A stretch of 5,687 bases of DNA from Bacteroidaceae bacterium (GCA_017628775.1 JAGBYN010000123.1:1-5687), one strand, 5' to 3'. Positions 1-4,936 are shown, numbered from the stretch's first letter. A program made the numbers and translations. Notes: a model not told the origin generated them from the sequence alone.

Positions 1-1
1 C

Positions 2-118
2 GACGCTAATAATTTGCTAAATATAGACCCCAATCTTACTGATTCCAACCACCAATTGGCGGTTCAACACCTAAAATCCTTAAAAAAACAATTTACAAAT
101 TATGCTAATATCAGTTAG
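2..118 (+). CDS. C-terminal end of an unidentified protein (partial, enters from the left edge)
   Basis: A reading frame is open from the first bases of the window for 38 codons and stops at TAG 116-118. The C-terminal residues read LAVQHLKSLKKQFTNYANIS, a polar and basic tail with ordinary amino-acid balance. I do not recognise the family. The opposite strand over the same stretch has several stops, so the + strand is the better coding choice, but 38 codons is a short basis. The gene would be convergent with nagB and share the hairpin at 251-294 as terminator. Confidence 0.4.
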   Translation, partial: DANNLLNIDPNLTDSNHQLAVQHLKSLKKQFTNYANIS

Positions 119-250
119 TGAAGGGCGTGCAACAACCATACGAATGTAAACCGTCAGTAAATACCCTCACATATAAAACTTATTCAAAATTTAGACTCTG
201 AAAAAAGCAATAATTCTATTGCATTAACGCGACAAGATGCGGATAAATAC
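119..250. other. Non-coding spacer between the partial gene and the nagB terminator
   Basis: This AT-rich stretch holds no ORF with a start codon. One + strand frame stays open from after a TAA near 158 into the terminator, but it lacks an ATG and its end is made of the hairpin itself. I see no promoter match and no RNA gene here. Confidence 0.5.
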
Positions 251-294
251 AAATATAAAAGGGGAGAGATTAACATCTCTCCCCTTTTATATTT
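251..294. terminator. Bidirectional intrinsic terminator between the partial gene and nagB
   Basis: A perfect inverted repeat: 20-base arms at 251-270 and 275-294 around the 4-base loop TAAC. The central GC block is GGGGAGAGAT / ATCTCTCCCC, and the outer arms are A-rich on one side and T-rich on the other, so either strand yields a hairpin ending in a U-rich arm. It begins 15 bases beyond the nagB stop codon (309-311) on the - strand, the right place for the nagB transcript end. It also faces the + strand gene ending at 118. Confidence 0.9.
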
Positions 295-308
295 GATGAG
301 TTCGTGAT

Positions 309-1100
309 TTAGATATTATCCTTTTCAATATCCTTGAAGTACTTATATGTGCTTACCTTGATTTCTTCACAAGCAGCTTCGTCGCAAACGATGATGCCGT
401 GGGGGTGCTGCTGGAGTGCAGAGATGGTCCATGCCTGACATACGGGACCTTCTACAGCTGCCTGAAGCGCACGTGCCTTGTTGTGACCGTTACAGAGGAT
501 GAGCACTTCCTTTGCTGCCATAACTGTACCTACGCCTACTGTGAGAGCTGTAGAGGGAACGGCATTCACGTCGCCACCGAAGAAACGGCTGTTGGCAATC
601 TTTGTATCTGTAGTCAAAGTCTTGATACGAGTGCGGCTTGTGAGGCTTGAGAAGGGTTCGTTAAATGCAACGTGACCATCAGGACCGATACCACCCATAA
701 AGAGGTCGATACCACCTGCTGCTTCAATAGCAGCTTCGTAAGCAGCGCATTCTGCTTCAAGGTCGGCAGCGTTACCGTCGAGGATGTGTACGTTTTCCTT
801 CTTGATGTTGATGTGGCTGAAGAAGTTGTTCCACATGAAAGAATGGTAACTTTCGGGGTGCTCTTCAGGAAGACCTACATATTCGTCCATGTTGAAAGTA
901 ACAACATTTTCGAAAGACACCTTACCCTGCTTGTAGAGTTCGATCAACGCCTTGTACATGCCAAGGGGGCTTGAACCAGTGGGGCAACCGAGCTTAAAGG
1001 GCTTTTCAGGAGTGGGGTTTGCTGCATTGATACGACTTGCAACATAGTTTGCAGCCCAGTTCGAAATCGACTGATAGTCGGGAGTGATGATTACGCGCAT
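309..1100 (-). CDS. nagB: Glucosamine-6-phosphate deaminase
   Basis: Cytosolic hexameric-family enzyme converting glucosamine 6-phosphate to fructose 6-phosphate plus ammonia, feeding amino sugars from N-acetylglucosamine breakdown into glycolysis. The 263 residues match the usual length (E. coli NagB 266) and align without obvious gaps. Visible landmarks: phosphate loop PTGSSP at 40-45, [10 protein letters not shown] with Asp72, [11 protein letters not shown] with the catalytic set Asp141, His143 and Glu148, SRTRIKTL at 154/155-162, SRFF with Arg172, and Lys208. The allosteric-site residues known from E. coli (Ser151, Ser152, Arg158, Lys160, Thr161, Tyr254) are all present, so activation by N-acetylglucosamine 6-phosphate is plausible but inferred. 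The ATG at 1098-1100 gives the family N terminus MRVIITPDY. There is no Shine-Dalgarno directly upstream, only an A-rich leader, as is common in Bacteroidota. It is monocistronic here, with its own promoter (1184-1215) and terminator (251-294). Confidence 0.97.
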   Translation of the reverse strand: MRVIITPDYQSISNWAANYVASRINAANPTPEKPFKLGCPTGSSPLGMYKALIELYKQGKVSFENVVTFNMDEYVGLPEEHPESYHSFMWNNFFSHINIKKENVHILDGNAADLEAECAAYEAAIEAAGGIDLFMGGIGPDGHVAFNEPFSSLTSRTRIKTLTTDTKIANSRFFGGDVNAVPSTALTVGVGTVMAAKEVLILCNGHNKARALQAAVEGPVCQAWTISALQQHPHGIIVCDEAACEEIKVSTYKYFKDIEKDNI

Positions 1101-1183
1101 AACGTTTTAGTTTTTAGAAGTTTAAGGAATCCTGCCGTGAAGGGCGTTCCTCCTTTACGTTAATTAATAAATGTCTTACTCAG

Positions 1184-1215
1184 CAAAGTTAAATAATCTT
1201 TATGGGATACCCAAA
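1184..1215 (-). promoter_or_regulatory. nagB promoter (Bacteroidota -33/-7 type)
   Basis: Read on the - strand, TTTG (1215-1212) is followed by a 20-base spacer and TAACTTTG (1191-1184), an exact match to the Bacteroides sigma-ABfr consensus TTTG-N19-21-TAnnTTTG. Transcription would start near 1177, giving a leader of about 75 nt. The leader contains an AAAGGAGG-like run near 1150-1157, but it lies about 50 nt before the ATG and is partly paired in a weak hairpin (1124-1155), so it is unlikely to act as the ribosome site. Confidence 0.8.
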
Positions 1216-1303
1216 TTTATTTCAAGAAATATAAGATGGTGTGTGGTCGCGCTTTCGGAAGGTGCCATTTATATCATGCCGTTCTTAGCTATAATTTAGC
1301 CTC

Positions 1304-1367
1304 AAATTAAGTCCGATATAGGAAAAATTATGTCGGACTTAAATGAAATTATATCCGACATAATTTT
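1304..1367. repeat. Three alternating copies of a TTAwrTCCGAyATA-like motif
   Basis: Copy 1 (+, about 1304-1320) contains TTAAGTCCGATATA, copy 2 (inverted, about 1324-1342) contains TTATGTCGGACTTAA, and copy 3 (+, about 1347-1367) contains ATATCCGACATAA. Copies 1 and 2 form a 10-bp perfect stem (1307-1316 with 1333-1342). Copies 2 and 3 form a 14-bp perfect stem (1324-1337 with 1354-1367). Because both stems use copy 2 they cannot form together. The block could be an operator array for a dimeric regulator, an attenuator-like switch, or a small repetitive element. The sequence alone does not decide. Confidence 0.75.
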
Positions 1368-1376
1368 AACAAACTC

Positions 1377-1395
1377 GGTTCTAAAGATTAGAACC
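1377..1395. repeat. Short perfect hairpin GGTTCTAA-aga-TTAGAACC
   Basis: Eight-base perfect arms with a three-base loop, ten bases after the triple repeat. It has no T run and so is not a terminator. It could be an operator half-site pair or part of a structured leader. Function unknown. Confidence 0.6.
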
Positions 1396-1441
1396 CCATA
1401 ATATATGTGAATTGCCATACAGAAGGGCATTTTCAAAGTAG

Positions 1442-1471
1442 GAGTTTGGAAACCTTAATAGGTTGAAACTC
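1442..1471. repeat. Imperfect hairpin with GAGTTT/AAACTC outer stem
   Basis: GAGTTT (1442-1447) pairs with AAACTC (1466-1471) and AACC (1451-1454) with GGTT (1461-1464), separated by a small asymmetric bulge, with a six-base loop TTAATA. The shape would be stable enough for an RNA element, but no promoter or known riboswitch consensus accompanies it. Confidence 0.45.
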
Positions 1472-1500
1472 TATGTCCCTTTGGCTGGAAATTTACGCTA

Positions 1501-1678
1501 CTTGCGATGAAATATCCAATTATGGGTAGCGGAATTTCGCAGGTTTGTTCGTATATTTGCGGGGAAATTATGACGACGGATTTTTTACCGATGACAAAGG
1601 TGGTCTTTGGGGCTACAGGCTTGGTATGCGATATTGTATCTCATGACTACGGTCTGCTGCAACTTATGAGCAGGTTGG
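1501..1678. other. Non-coding or decayed stretch before the small membrane protein gene
   Basis: No ORF here is convincing. One + strand frame stays open between a TAG near 1527 and a TGA near 1642 and encodes a protein-like run ending GGLWGYRLGMRYCIS, but it has no start codon. A 127-codon ORF beginning at 1507 in another frame is rich in Cys and His and looks like out-of-frame translation of the next gene. A lone TATATTTG (1552-1559) resembles a -7 element without its -33 partner. Confidence 0.4.
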
Positions 1679-1915
1679 ATGTCGCCACAGGCTCTGATGA
1701 ATGCCGTTTTGAAGTGGGCTATTGCCAGTATCGAGGGAGTATGGAAGACCAGCAAGCAGATTGTGGATGGATTAAGCATCTTTACCAACACCGTCTTGAC
1801 GACCCGCAAAAATACTTTCAAGAAATTGGGCATCCATTCTGTGGCTGTACTCACCATTTATGCCATTGCATACCACATCGTAAAACTTGATAGTATTCGG
1901 CAGTTCGGTAAATGA
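1679..1915 (+). CDS. Small putative membrane protein of unknown function
   Basis: I do not recognise this 78-residue protein. It begins MSPQALMNAVLKWAIASIEG, contains an amphipathic N-terminal half, a basic stretch TTRKNTFKKL (41-50), and one probable transmembrane helix at about 51-68 (GIHSVAVLTIYAIAYHIV), ending in a short basic tail. Codon choice is regular and unlike the neighbouring frames, which supports real coding. An in-frame TGA shortly upstream limits the start to ATG 1679 or ATG 1697; the latter would give 72 residues beginning MNAVLKW. It ends 75 bases before the ATG of the chorismatase-like gene on the same strand, so co-transcription is possible. The basic segment before the helix suggests a cytoplasmic N terminus, but this is inference. 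Confidence 0.55.
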   Translation: MSPQALMNAVLKWAIASIEGVWKTSKQIVDGLSIFTNTVLTTRKNTFKKLGIHSVAVLTIYAIAYHIVKLDSIRQFGK

Positions 1916-1969
1916 ATCTTCCTACTTTAAAACCTCATAACCTTCAACCTCTTAACCTTAACCCTATAA
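1915..1969 (+). promoter_or_regulatory. G-free leader with AACC units before the chorismatase-like gene
   Basis: There is no G on the + strand between 1914 and 1970. Within it AACC recurs at 1931, 1939, 1946, 1954 and 1960, a spacing of 6-8 bases. A transcript of this stretch would be almost unstructured, which can favour initiation in Bacteroidota genes lacking a Shine-Dalgarno. No promoter consensus was found inside it. Confidence 0.5.
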
Positions 1970-1990
1970 GTGCAACGACCTCAAACAGAT

Positions 1991-3133
1991 ATGACAAAAT
2001 CTCAGTACGCATTTGACGATATTGGTATTACCATTGAGTGCTCTACATTTGAAGCAAGCAATGGTGTTAACGAGCACCACTTAATCCTCCATGTAGCGCC
2101 TCGCAGCGAAATGTTTGTAGGGCAATATCAGCGCATTAGTGAGGGGGAAAAGCGCTTGTTGTCTCAGCCTGCATTTAAGGCGTCAAAGGTCATAATGCGT
2201 CGCTACTTTCTTTCCGACTCCTCTAACCAAGTGCCACTGATGAAGGAACACGACGATGCGTGTACTTACTCTTACATTCAGCAGCCTCCATTAGACGGTT
2301 CGAAAATCTCTTTGTGGGTATATCTGATTGATGAGGTCGAAGTTTCCAGTAATAATGGCACGACCATAGTTGCTCACAACGGTTATAAGCATCTATGGCG
2401 TATGGGGATGCATCATGGCGAAGGTGATTCAGCTACGCAAACGAAGTACTTGCTTGAGCACTATGAGGCCGACCTTGCAAGTCACCATGCAACACTTGCC
2501 GAAAATTGCATCCGCACTTGGTTTTTCGTAAGAGATGTAGACACGCAATACATGGGAATGGTGAATGCGCGTAAAGAGAATTTCACCGCACAGGGGTTGA
2601 CTGAAAAGACTCACTATATAGCATCAACAGGCATTCAGGGATTACCAGCTAACCAGCGTGCTATTATTCAACTAGGTGCTTATGCCTTGACAGGATTTGA
2701 ATCCTCGCAGATGTACTTTCTCTATGCTCCAACCCACTTGAATCCCACTTATGAATATGGTGTAACCTTTGAGCGGGGTACTGTGGTTGAGTTTGGCGAC
2801 CGCGCTCATGCCTATATTAGTGGCACTGCCAGCATTAACAACAAGGGTGAGGTGGTTCACGTAGGCGACATCAAAGCCCAAACCTATCGTATGATGGAGA
2901 ACGTTAAAGCGCTCCTTGATGAGGGTAATTTCAGCGAGAACGACATTGCGCAAATCATCGTCTACCTCCGCGATCTCTGCGATTACGAGTGCGTAAAGCG
3001 CATTATCAGTACGCGCTATCCACGAACGCCCCTTGTTTACACACTTGCCCCCGTTTGCCGTCCTGAGTGGCTCATCGAAATGGAATGTGTAGCAATAAAG
3101 CAGTGCGCAAATGCTGCGTTTAGAGCTTTTTAG
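1991..3133 (+). CDS. Chorismatase-like protein (FkbO/Hyg5/XanB2 type) with C-terminal RidA/YjgF-fold domain
   Basis: 380 residues from ATG 1991. A GTG at 1970 would add seven residues (MQRPQTD) from within a repetitive leader and is less likely. The C-terminal ~110 residues are a RidA-like domain: YISGTASINNKGEVVHVGD at about 275-293, QTYRMMENVKALL, IVYLRD, then VCRPEWLIEMECVAI at about 355-369, where the first Glu of IEME (Glu363) lines up with RidA Glu120. The middle, with TWFFVRD near 176-182, NARKENF and IASTGIQG near 210-217, resembles the N-terminal part of chorismatases, which cleave chorismate to hydroxybenzoate or a dihydrodiol plus pyruvate. Such proteins are often labelled endoribonuclease L-PSP or pteridine-dependent deoxygenase. 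The fold is fairly secure. The reaction, and whether 3- or 4-hydroxybenzoate is made, cannot be read from sequence. No biosynthetic partner gene is nearby. Confidence 0.75.
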   Translation: MTKSQYAFDDIGITIECSTFEASNGVNEHHLILHVAPRSEMFVGQYQRISEGEKRLLSQPAFKASKVIMRRYFLSDSSNQVPLMKEHDDACTYSYIQQPPLDGSKISLWVYLIDEVEVSSNNGTTIVAHNGYKHLWRMGMHHGEGDSATQTKYLLEHYEADLASHHATLAENCIRTWFFVRDVDTQYMGMVNARKENFTAQGLTEKTHYIASTGIQGLPANQRAIIQLGAYALTGFESSQMYFLYAPTHLNPTYEYGVTFERGTVVEFGDRAHAYISGTASINNKGEVVHVGDIKAQTYRMMENVKALLDEGNFSENDIAQIIVYLRDLCDYECVKRIISTRYPRTPLVYTLAPVCRPEWLIEMECVAIKQCANAAFRAF

Positions 3134-3329
3134 AAGATAGTAATTTTAGTTGACAAGGTACGAGTAGGCAAGAAAGTCACCGAGATAAAAGAGTGTAGGT
3201 CCCTACAAGCCACTCCTCACGGCTAACTCCTAACTTATTTTGAAAATCCTTCTCCCTCCTTGCAGCGCTTCTTGCAGGAAGTACGCTTTACGAGCGTATA
3301 TTTGGAACAGAAATTGCTTACGAACACAT
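3134..3329 (+). other. 3' untranslated or decayed stretch after the chorismatase-like gene
   Basis: About 200 bases separate the stop codon from the terminator hairpin. It includes a small perfect palindrome TGTAGG-tc-CCTACA (3194-3207). Two frames are open across 3240-3330 but neither begins with a good start (only TTG) and neither resembles a known family. It may be an untranslated tail or a gene remnant. Confidence 0.4.
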
Positions 3330-3368
3330 AACGATGCCCTATGGTTTCACGCTTTATAGGGCATCGTT
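3330..3368. terminator. Intrinsic terminator, likely shared by convergent units
   Basis: Perfect 13-base arms AACGATGCCCTAT (3330-3342) and ATAGGGCATCGTT (3356-3368) around a 13-base loop. On the + strand it is followed by CTTATTTAT, which suits termination of the chorismatase-like unit. On the - strand it starts one base after the stop of the 38-codon ORF (3370-3372) and so also marks the end of the phage-derived unit, though the T-rich tail is weaker on that side. Confidence 0.8.
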
Positions 3369-3369
3369 C

Positions 3370-3486
3370 TTATTTATGCTTGCAGCCTATCTTGCCCTGC
3401 TGATGACTTATTTCGGGGTGAATTATTTCCTGGGAGGGATGCATGCGTTTTGAAATGACAAGGTCGGTTATTGAAGGGTTGCTCAT
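3370..3486 (-). CDS. Short ORF overlapping the holin-like gene (38 residues)
   Basis: The ATG at 3484-3486 overlaps the TGA of the holin-like gene (3483-3485) as ATGA, the typical arrangement of translationally coupled phage genes. The peptide starts MSNPSITDLVISKRMHPSQE and ends with a basic tail GKIGCKHK. It stops directly before the hairpin at 3330-3368. I do not recognise it. Support comes only from the overlap and the position, and a chance ORF is possible. Confidence 0.35.
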   Translation of the reverse strand: MSNPSITDLVISKRMHPSQEIIHPEISHQQGKIGCKHK

Positions 3487-3764
3487 AGGTAGAGAAAACA
3501 ACAGATGGGGATGAGGATTGCTCCGATGATCGTAACGGCGATGTCCGTCCAATCGAATTTGCTACCTCCTTGAACGTCCTTCATTTCAAGCGCGACGGCA
3601 ATAAATGAGACGGCCTGGATAGCAATGAGGGGAATTGCGATGATTGCGCCAAATGCAACGAGGATCATCAGCGAGAGGAATGCAACGGCGAGAGCTGCGA
3701 GCGCTCCGCCTATCAGATGGAGCCATCTGTTGGATTCTTTGAGGAAGTTGATTATTTTTTTCAT
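3483..3764 (-). CDS. Small holin-like / VanZ-like phage membrane protein
   Basis: 93 residues beginning MKKIINFLKESNRWLHLIGG. Three hydrophobic segments are visible at about 16-36, 39-58 and 75-93. Between the second and third lies EMKDVQGGSKFDWTDI (60-75), the E-(x)-KD...GG.fDW.D signature of small phage and prophage membrane proteins often annotated as holin-like or VanZ-like. A role in phage lysis by inner-membrane permeabilisation is inferred from this and from the phage neighbour upstream. Its start lies 213 bases beyond the stop of the nuclease fragment on the same strand, the place where a toxin's immunity gene usually sits, but nothing in the sequence shows immunity function. The start codon is ATG 3762-3764 with no Shine-Dalgarno. 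The + strand sRNA promoter occupies its leader. Confidence 0.65.
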   Translation of the reverse strand: MKKIINFLKESNRWLHLIGGALAALAVAFLSLMILVAFGAIIAIPLIAIQAVSFIAVALEMKDVQGGSKFDWTDIAVTIIGAILIPICCFLYL

Positions 3765-3770
3765 GGAAAA

Positions 3771-3802
3771 TTTGTTTGTTGGGGATTATGGGTGTAATTT
3801 TG
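3771..3802 (+). promoter_or_regulatory. Bacteroidota-type promoter of a putative small RNA
   Basis: TTTG (3771-3774), 20-base spacer, TAATTTTG (3795-3802): a full match to TTTG-N19-21-TAnnTTTG on the + strand. Transcription would begin near 3808. No ORF follows on the + strand, only hairpins and a terminator, so the promoter most simply serves a short RNA. It lies within the leader of the divergent holin-like gene. Confidence 0.7.
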
Positions 3803-3807
3803 CAGTG

Positions 3808-3890
3808 TCCTCAAGGACTATCCGCTGAGTATGCGTGGAGGTGAAACCGTATCGTAACACCTCGAAAGTCACCTTTGGGTGGCTTTTTTT
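3808..3890 (+). ncRNA. Putative small RNA of about 83 nt
   Basis: Downstream of the consensus promoter come hairpin 1, GTCC-TCAA-GGAC (3807-3818), hairpin 2, GAGGTG (3838-3843) with CACCTC (3858-3863), and the intrinsic terminator (3865-3890). No start codon opens a meaningful frame. It does not match tRNA, SRP RNA, 6S RNA or tmRNA as far as I can tell. It would be antisense to any transcript reading from the nuclease remnant into the holin-like gene, so a cis-antisense role is one possibility and trans action another. Both are inference. The 5' end is estimated from the promoter. Confidence 0.55.
3865..3890 (+). terminator. Intrinsic terminator of the putative sRNA
   Basis: AAAGTCACC (3865-3873) pairs with GGTGGCTTT (3878-3886), with one G-T pair, around the loop TTTG, followed by a run of seven T ending at 3890. 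On the - strand the same hairpin would sit right after the frameshifted tail of the nuclease and may end that transcript less efficiently. Confidence 0.85.
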
Positions 3891-3981
3891 ATTTCTCAAT
3901 CATTTTTCGGAATTGCTTGTGGTAATCTTTTTTTTGAGTAAAAATTCGTTCGACTGAAATAAGTTTATTGCCCACAGCTAT
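3889..3981 (-). pseudogene. Frame-shifted C-terminal tail of the nuclease domain
   Basis: Just at the TAG (3978-3980) that ends the nuclease frame, the -1 frame becomes open and encodes 30 plausible residues starting IAVGNKLISVERIF and ending KQFRKMIEK, with TAA at 3889-3891. Joined to the preceding NSEAIEVL it would make a strand-like hydrophobic run (EVLIAVGNKLISVERIF) and a basic tail, fitting the end of a nuclease domain. A loss of one base near CTATAG is the simplest explanation. Within-frame readthrough of the TAG would give a less protein-like tail, so it is a weaker alternative. Confidence 0.55.
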
Positions 3982-4769
3982 AGAACTTCTATTGCTTCAC
4001 TGTTGCTTTCAAAGTGTTTTTTTATTTCTGACGCCATTTTGTTAGAGTTGTATTGAGTAGCAAGATTTAAGAATACTCGTCTGGCTTGCCCTTTTGATTC
4101 TTTTAATCTACTCCCAATAGACCCTTGCCCTGTTATTGTTTTTAAGTCATACATTTTAACGACGCCGTCTCTCTTGAAAATATAGTCGGGATTTTTTACG
4201 CTATTTGGATTGGGCAGAATATAAACAGAATATCCAGCTCTAACTGCTTTTTTTGCACCAGCCATTAGATTCTTATAATCGTTGTCATCTTTACCTACCG
4301 CAGAATAAATGTTCTTCTTGACCTTTTTGAAGATTTTCATTTCAGTAATTGTACGAATATTCTTAATATATTCAGAACCTGAAAGATTTGGCAATTTGGC
4401 AAATATAGCAGTGATGTCATTTTCGGTTTTTGCTATTTTTATAGCCCCAAAAAATCCTGGACAATGGTTGCAATTATTCCCTGCGTTCCAATACCATCTT
4501 ATTAATTTGTTTTTTAATCCCGTATTAAACTTGCACCCCTCGCATTTCTTAGGGAAATAAGGGTGTGACTTGTCAAAGAATTGTTTAGTCTTGGCGGGGT
4601 TTTCCTTTAATCCTGGTTGTGGGCGTTCCTTGTTGGTTTCGCCGGGGATGTCGGTTATGGGGTCGTCTGTTGCTTCGAGGGTGCATTTGCAGTTCCAGCG
4701 GTCGCTTGGTAGGTGCTTCTTCGTGAAGGGAGCGTTGATGGGGCGTCTCTCTTGAGAGAAACAGCCTGC
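3978..4769 (-). pseudogene. Truncated MuF-type phage head morphogenesis protein fused to a CdiA-CT-like nuclease domain
   Basis: The frame is open for 263 codons from after a TAA at 4770-4772 to TAG 3978-3980. It has no ATG before residue 144; only a TTG at residue 126 would start near the toxin. Residues 9-31 (RPINAPF, LPSDRWNCKCTL) and 54-72 (GLKENPAKTKQFFDKSHPYF) match the C-terminal end of Mu-F/SPP1-gp7-family minor head proteins of Bacteroidetes prophages. Residues 76-103 carry CEGC and CNHC, a possible zinc-ribbon linker. Residues 130-263 form a nuclease-like domain: NPDYIF (193-198) and YDLK (207-210) give the PD...DxK pattern of PD-(D/E)XK enzymes, followed by SRLKESKGQARRVFLNL, as in CdiA C-terminal tRNase domains. 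A MuF-toxin of this kind is normally phage-carried. Here the N-terminal head domain is missing and the C terminus is probably frameshifted, so I call it a remnant. Expression of the toxin part from TTG 4394 or ATG 4340 cannot be excluded. Confidence 0.7.
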
Positions 4770-4928
4770 TTATTACCAGTATACTTCATCCTAAAACAGA
4801 ACCAGACACGAGAAAGTTCACAACAAAAAGAACAAGATTCTTATCTTTCAAAATGTGTTTTGAGTAAATTTCCCTTACGCGAATATAATTTTTGCTATCC
4901 CAACCTACCGTTTTTACCATTTTTATTC
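4770..4928. other. Junction between the phage remnant and the aconitase upstream region
   Basis: The MuF-like frame stops at 4770-4772 and no other - strand frame continues a recognisable head protein. The composition turns strongly AT-rich from about 4775. The short ORFs here are out-of-frame shadows or lack support. This may be the deletion boundary that removed the 5' part of the head-protein gene. Confidence 0.4.
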
Positions 4929-4936
4929 TATCTTTG
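4929..4936 (+). promoter_or_regulatory. Candidate -7 element of the aconitase promoter
   Basis: TATCTTTG matches TAnnTTTG exactly, but no TTTG lies 19-21 bases upstream, so the -33 half is weak. Transcription from here would give a leader of about 120 nt ahead of the ATG at 5064. Two small palindromes, TTGCG-ctca-CGCAA (4934-4947) and CAATT-aca-AATTG (4945-4957), overlap the expected start site and could be an operator. Confidence 0.45.

Larger units (their letters stand above)
1216..1500. other. Palindrome-rich intergenic region upstream of nagB
   Basis: No credible ORF. The stretch carries the alternating TCCGA repeats (1304-1367), a short perfect hairpin (1377-1395) and an imperfect hairpin (1442-1471), each listed separately. 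It separates the divergently placed nagB promoter from the + strand genes, so regulatory elements for either side could lie here. No full TTTG-N20-TAnnTTTG promoter was found on the + strand. Confidence 0.55.
3370..4769 (-). mobile_element. Phage-derived remnant: MuF-nuclease fragment, holin-like gene and small ORF
   Basis: The - strand run contains the C-terminal part of a phage head morphogenesis protein fused to a nuclease toxin domain, then a small holin-like membrane protein and a translationally overlapping short ORF. No integrase, terminase, portal or capsid gene is in the window and the head-protein frame is truncated upstream, so this is a leftover rather than an intact prophage. No target-site duplication or att site could be identified at the edges. 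Confidence 0.6.

Noticed and set aside
159..304. Open + strand frame without a start codon running through the nagB terminator
   Set aside because: No ATG, GTG or TTG start in good context, and its last part is made of the terminator hairpin.
399..974. Two + strand ORFs (399-650 and 672-974) across nagB
   Set aside because: Both lie entirely within the well-conserved nagB on the opposite strand and have cysteine-rich, non-protein-like composition.
118..1147. Shared 11-mer GTGAAGGGCGT at 118-128 and 1137-1147
   Set aside because: The identity does not extend on either side and there is no mobile-element context, so I take it as coincidence rather than flanking direct repeats.
1552..1559. TATATTTG resembling a -7 promoter element
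   Set aside because: No TTTG lies 19-21 bases upstream, and an isolated 8-mer of this kind is expected by chance in AT-rich DNA.
1507..1890. 127-codon + strand ORF overlapping the small membrane protein gene
   Set aside because: Its peptide is rich in Cys, His and Gln with no domain character, and it overlaps the better-supported frame at 1679-1915. It looks like a shadow.
3240..3329. Possible short coding remnant before the terminator
   Set aside because: Frames are open for about 30 codons but begin only with TTG or lack a start, and resemble nothing known.
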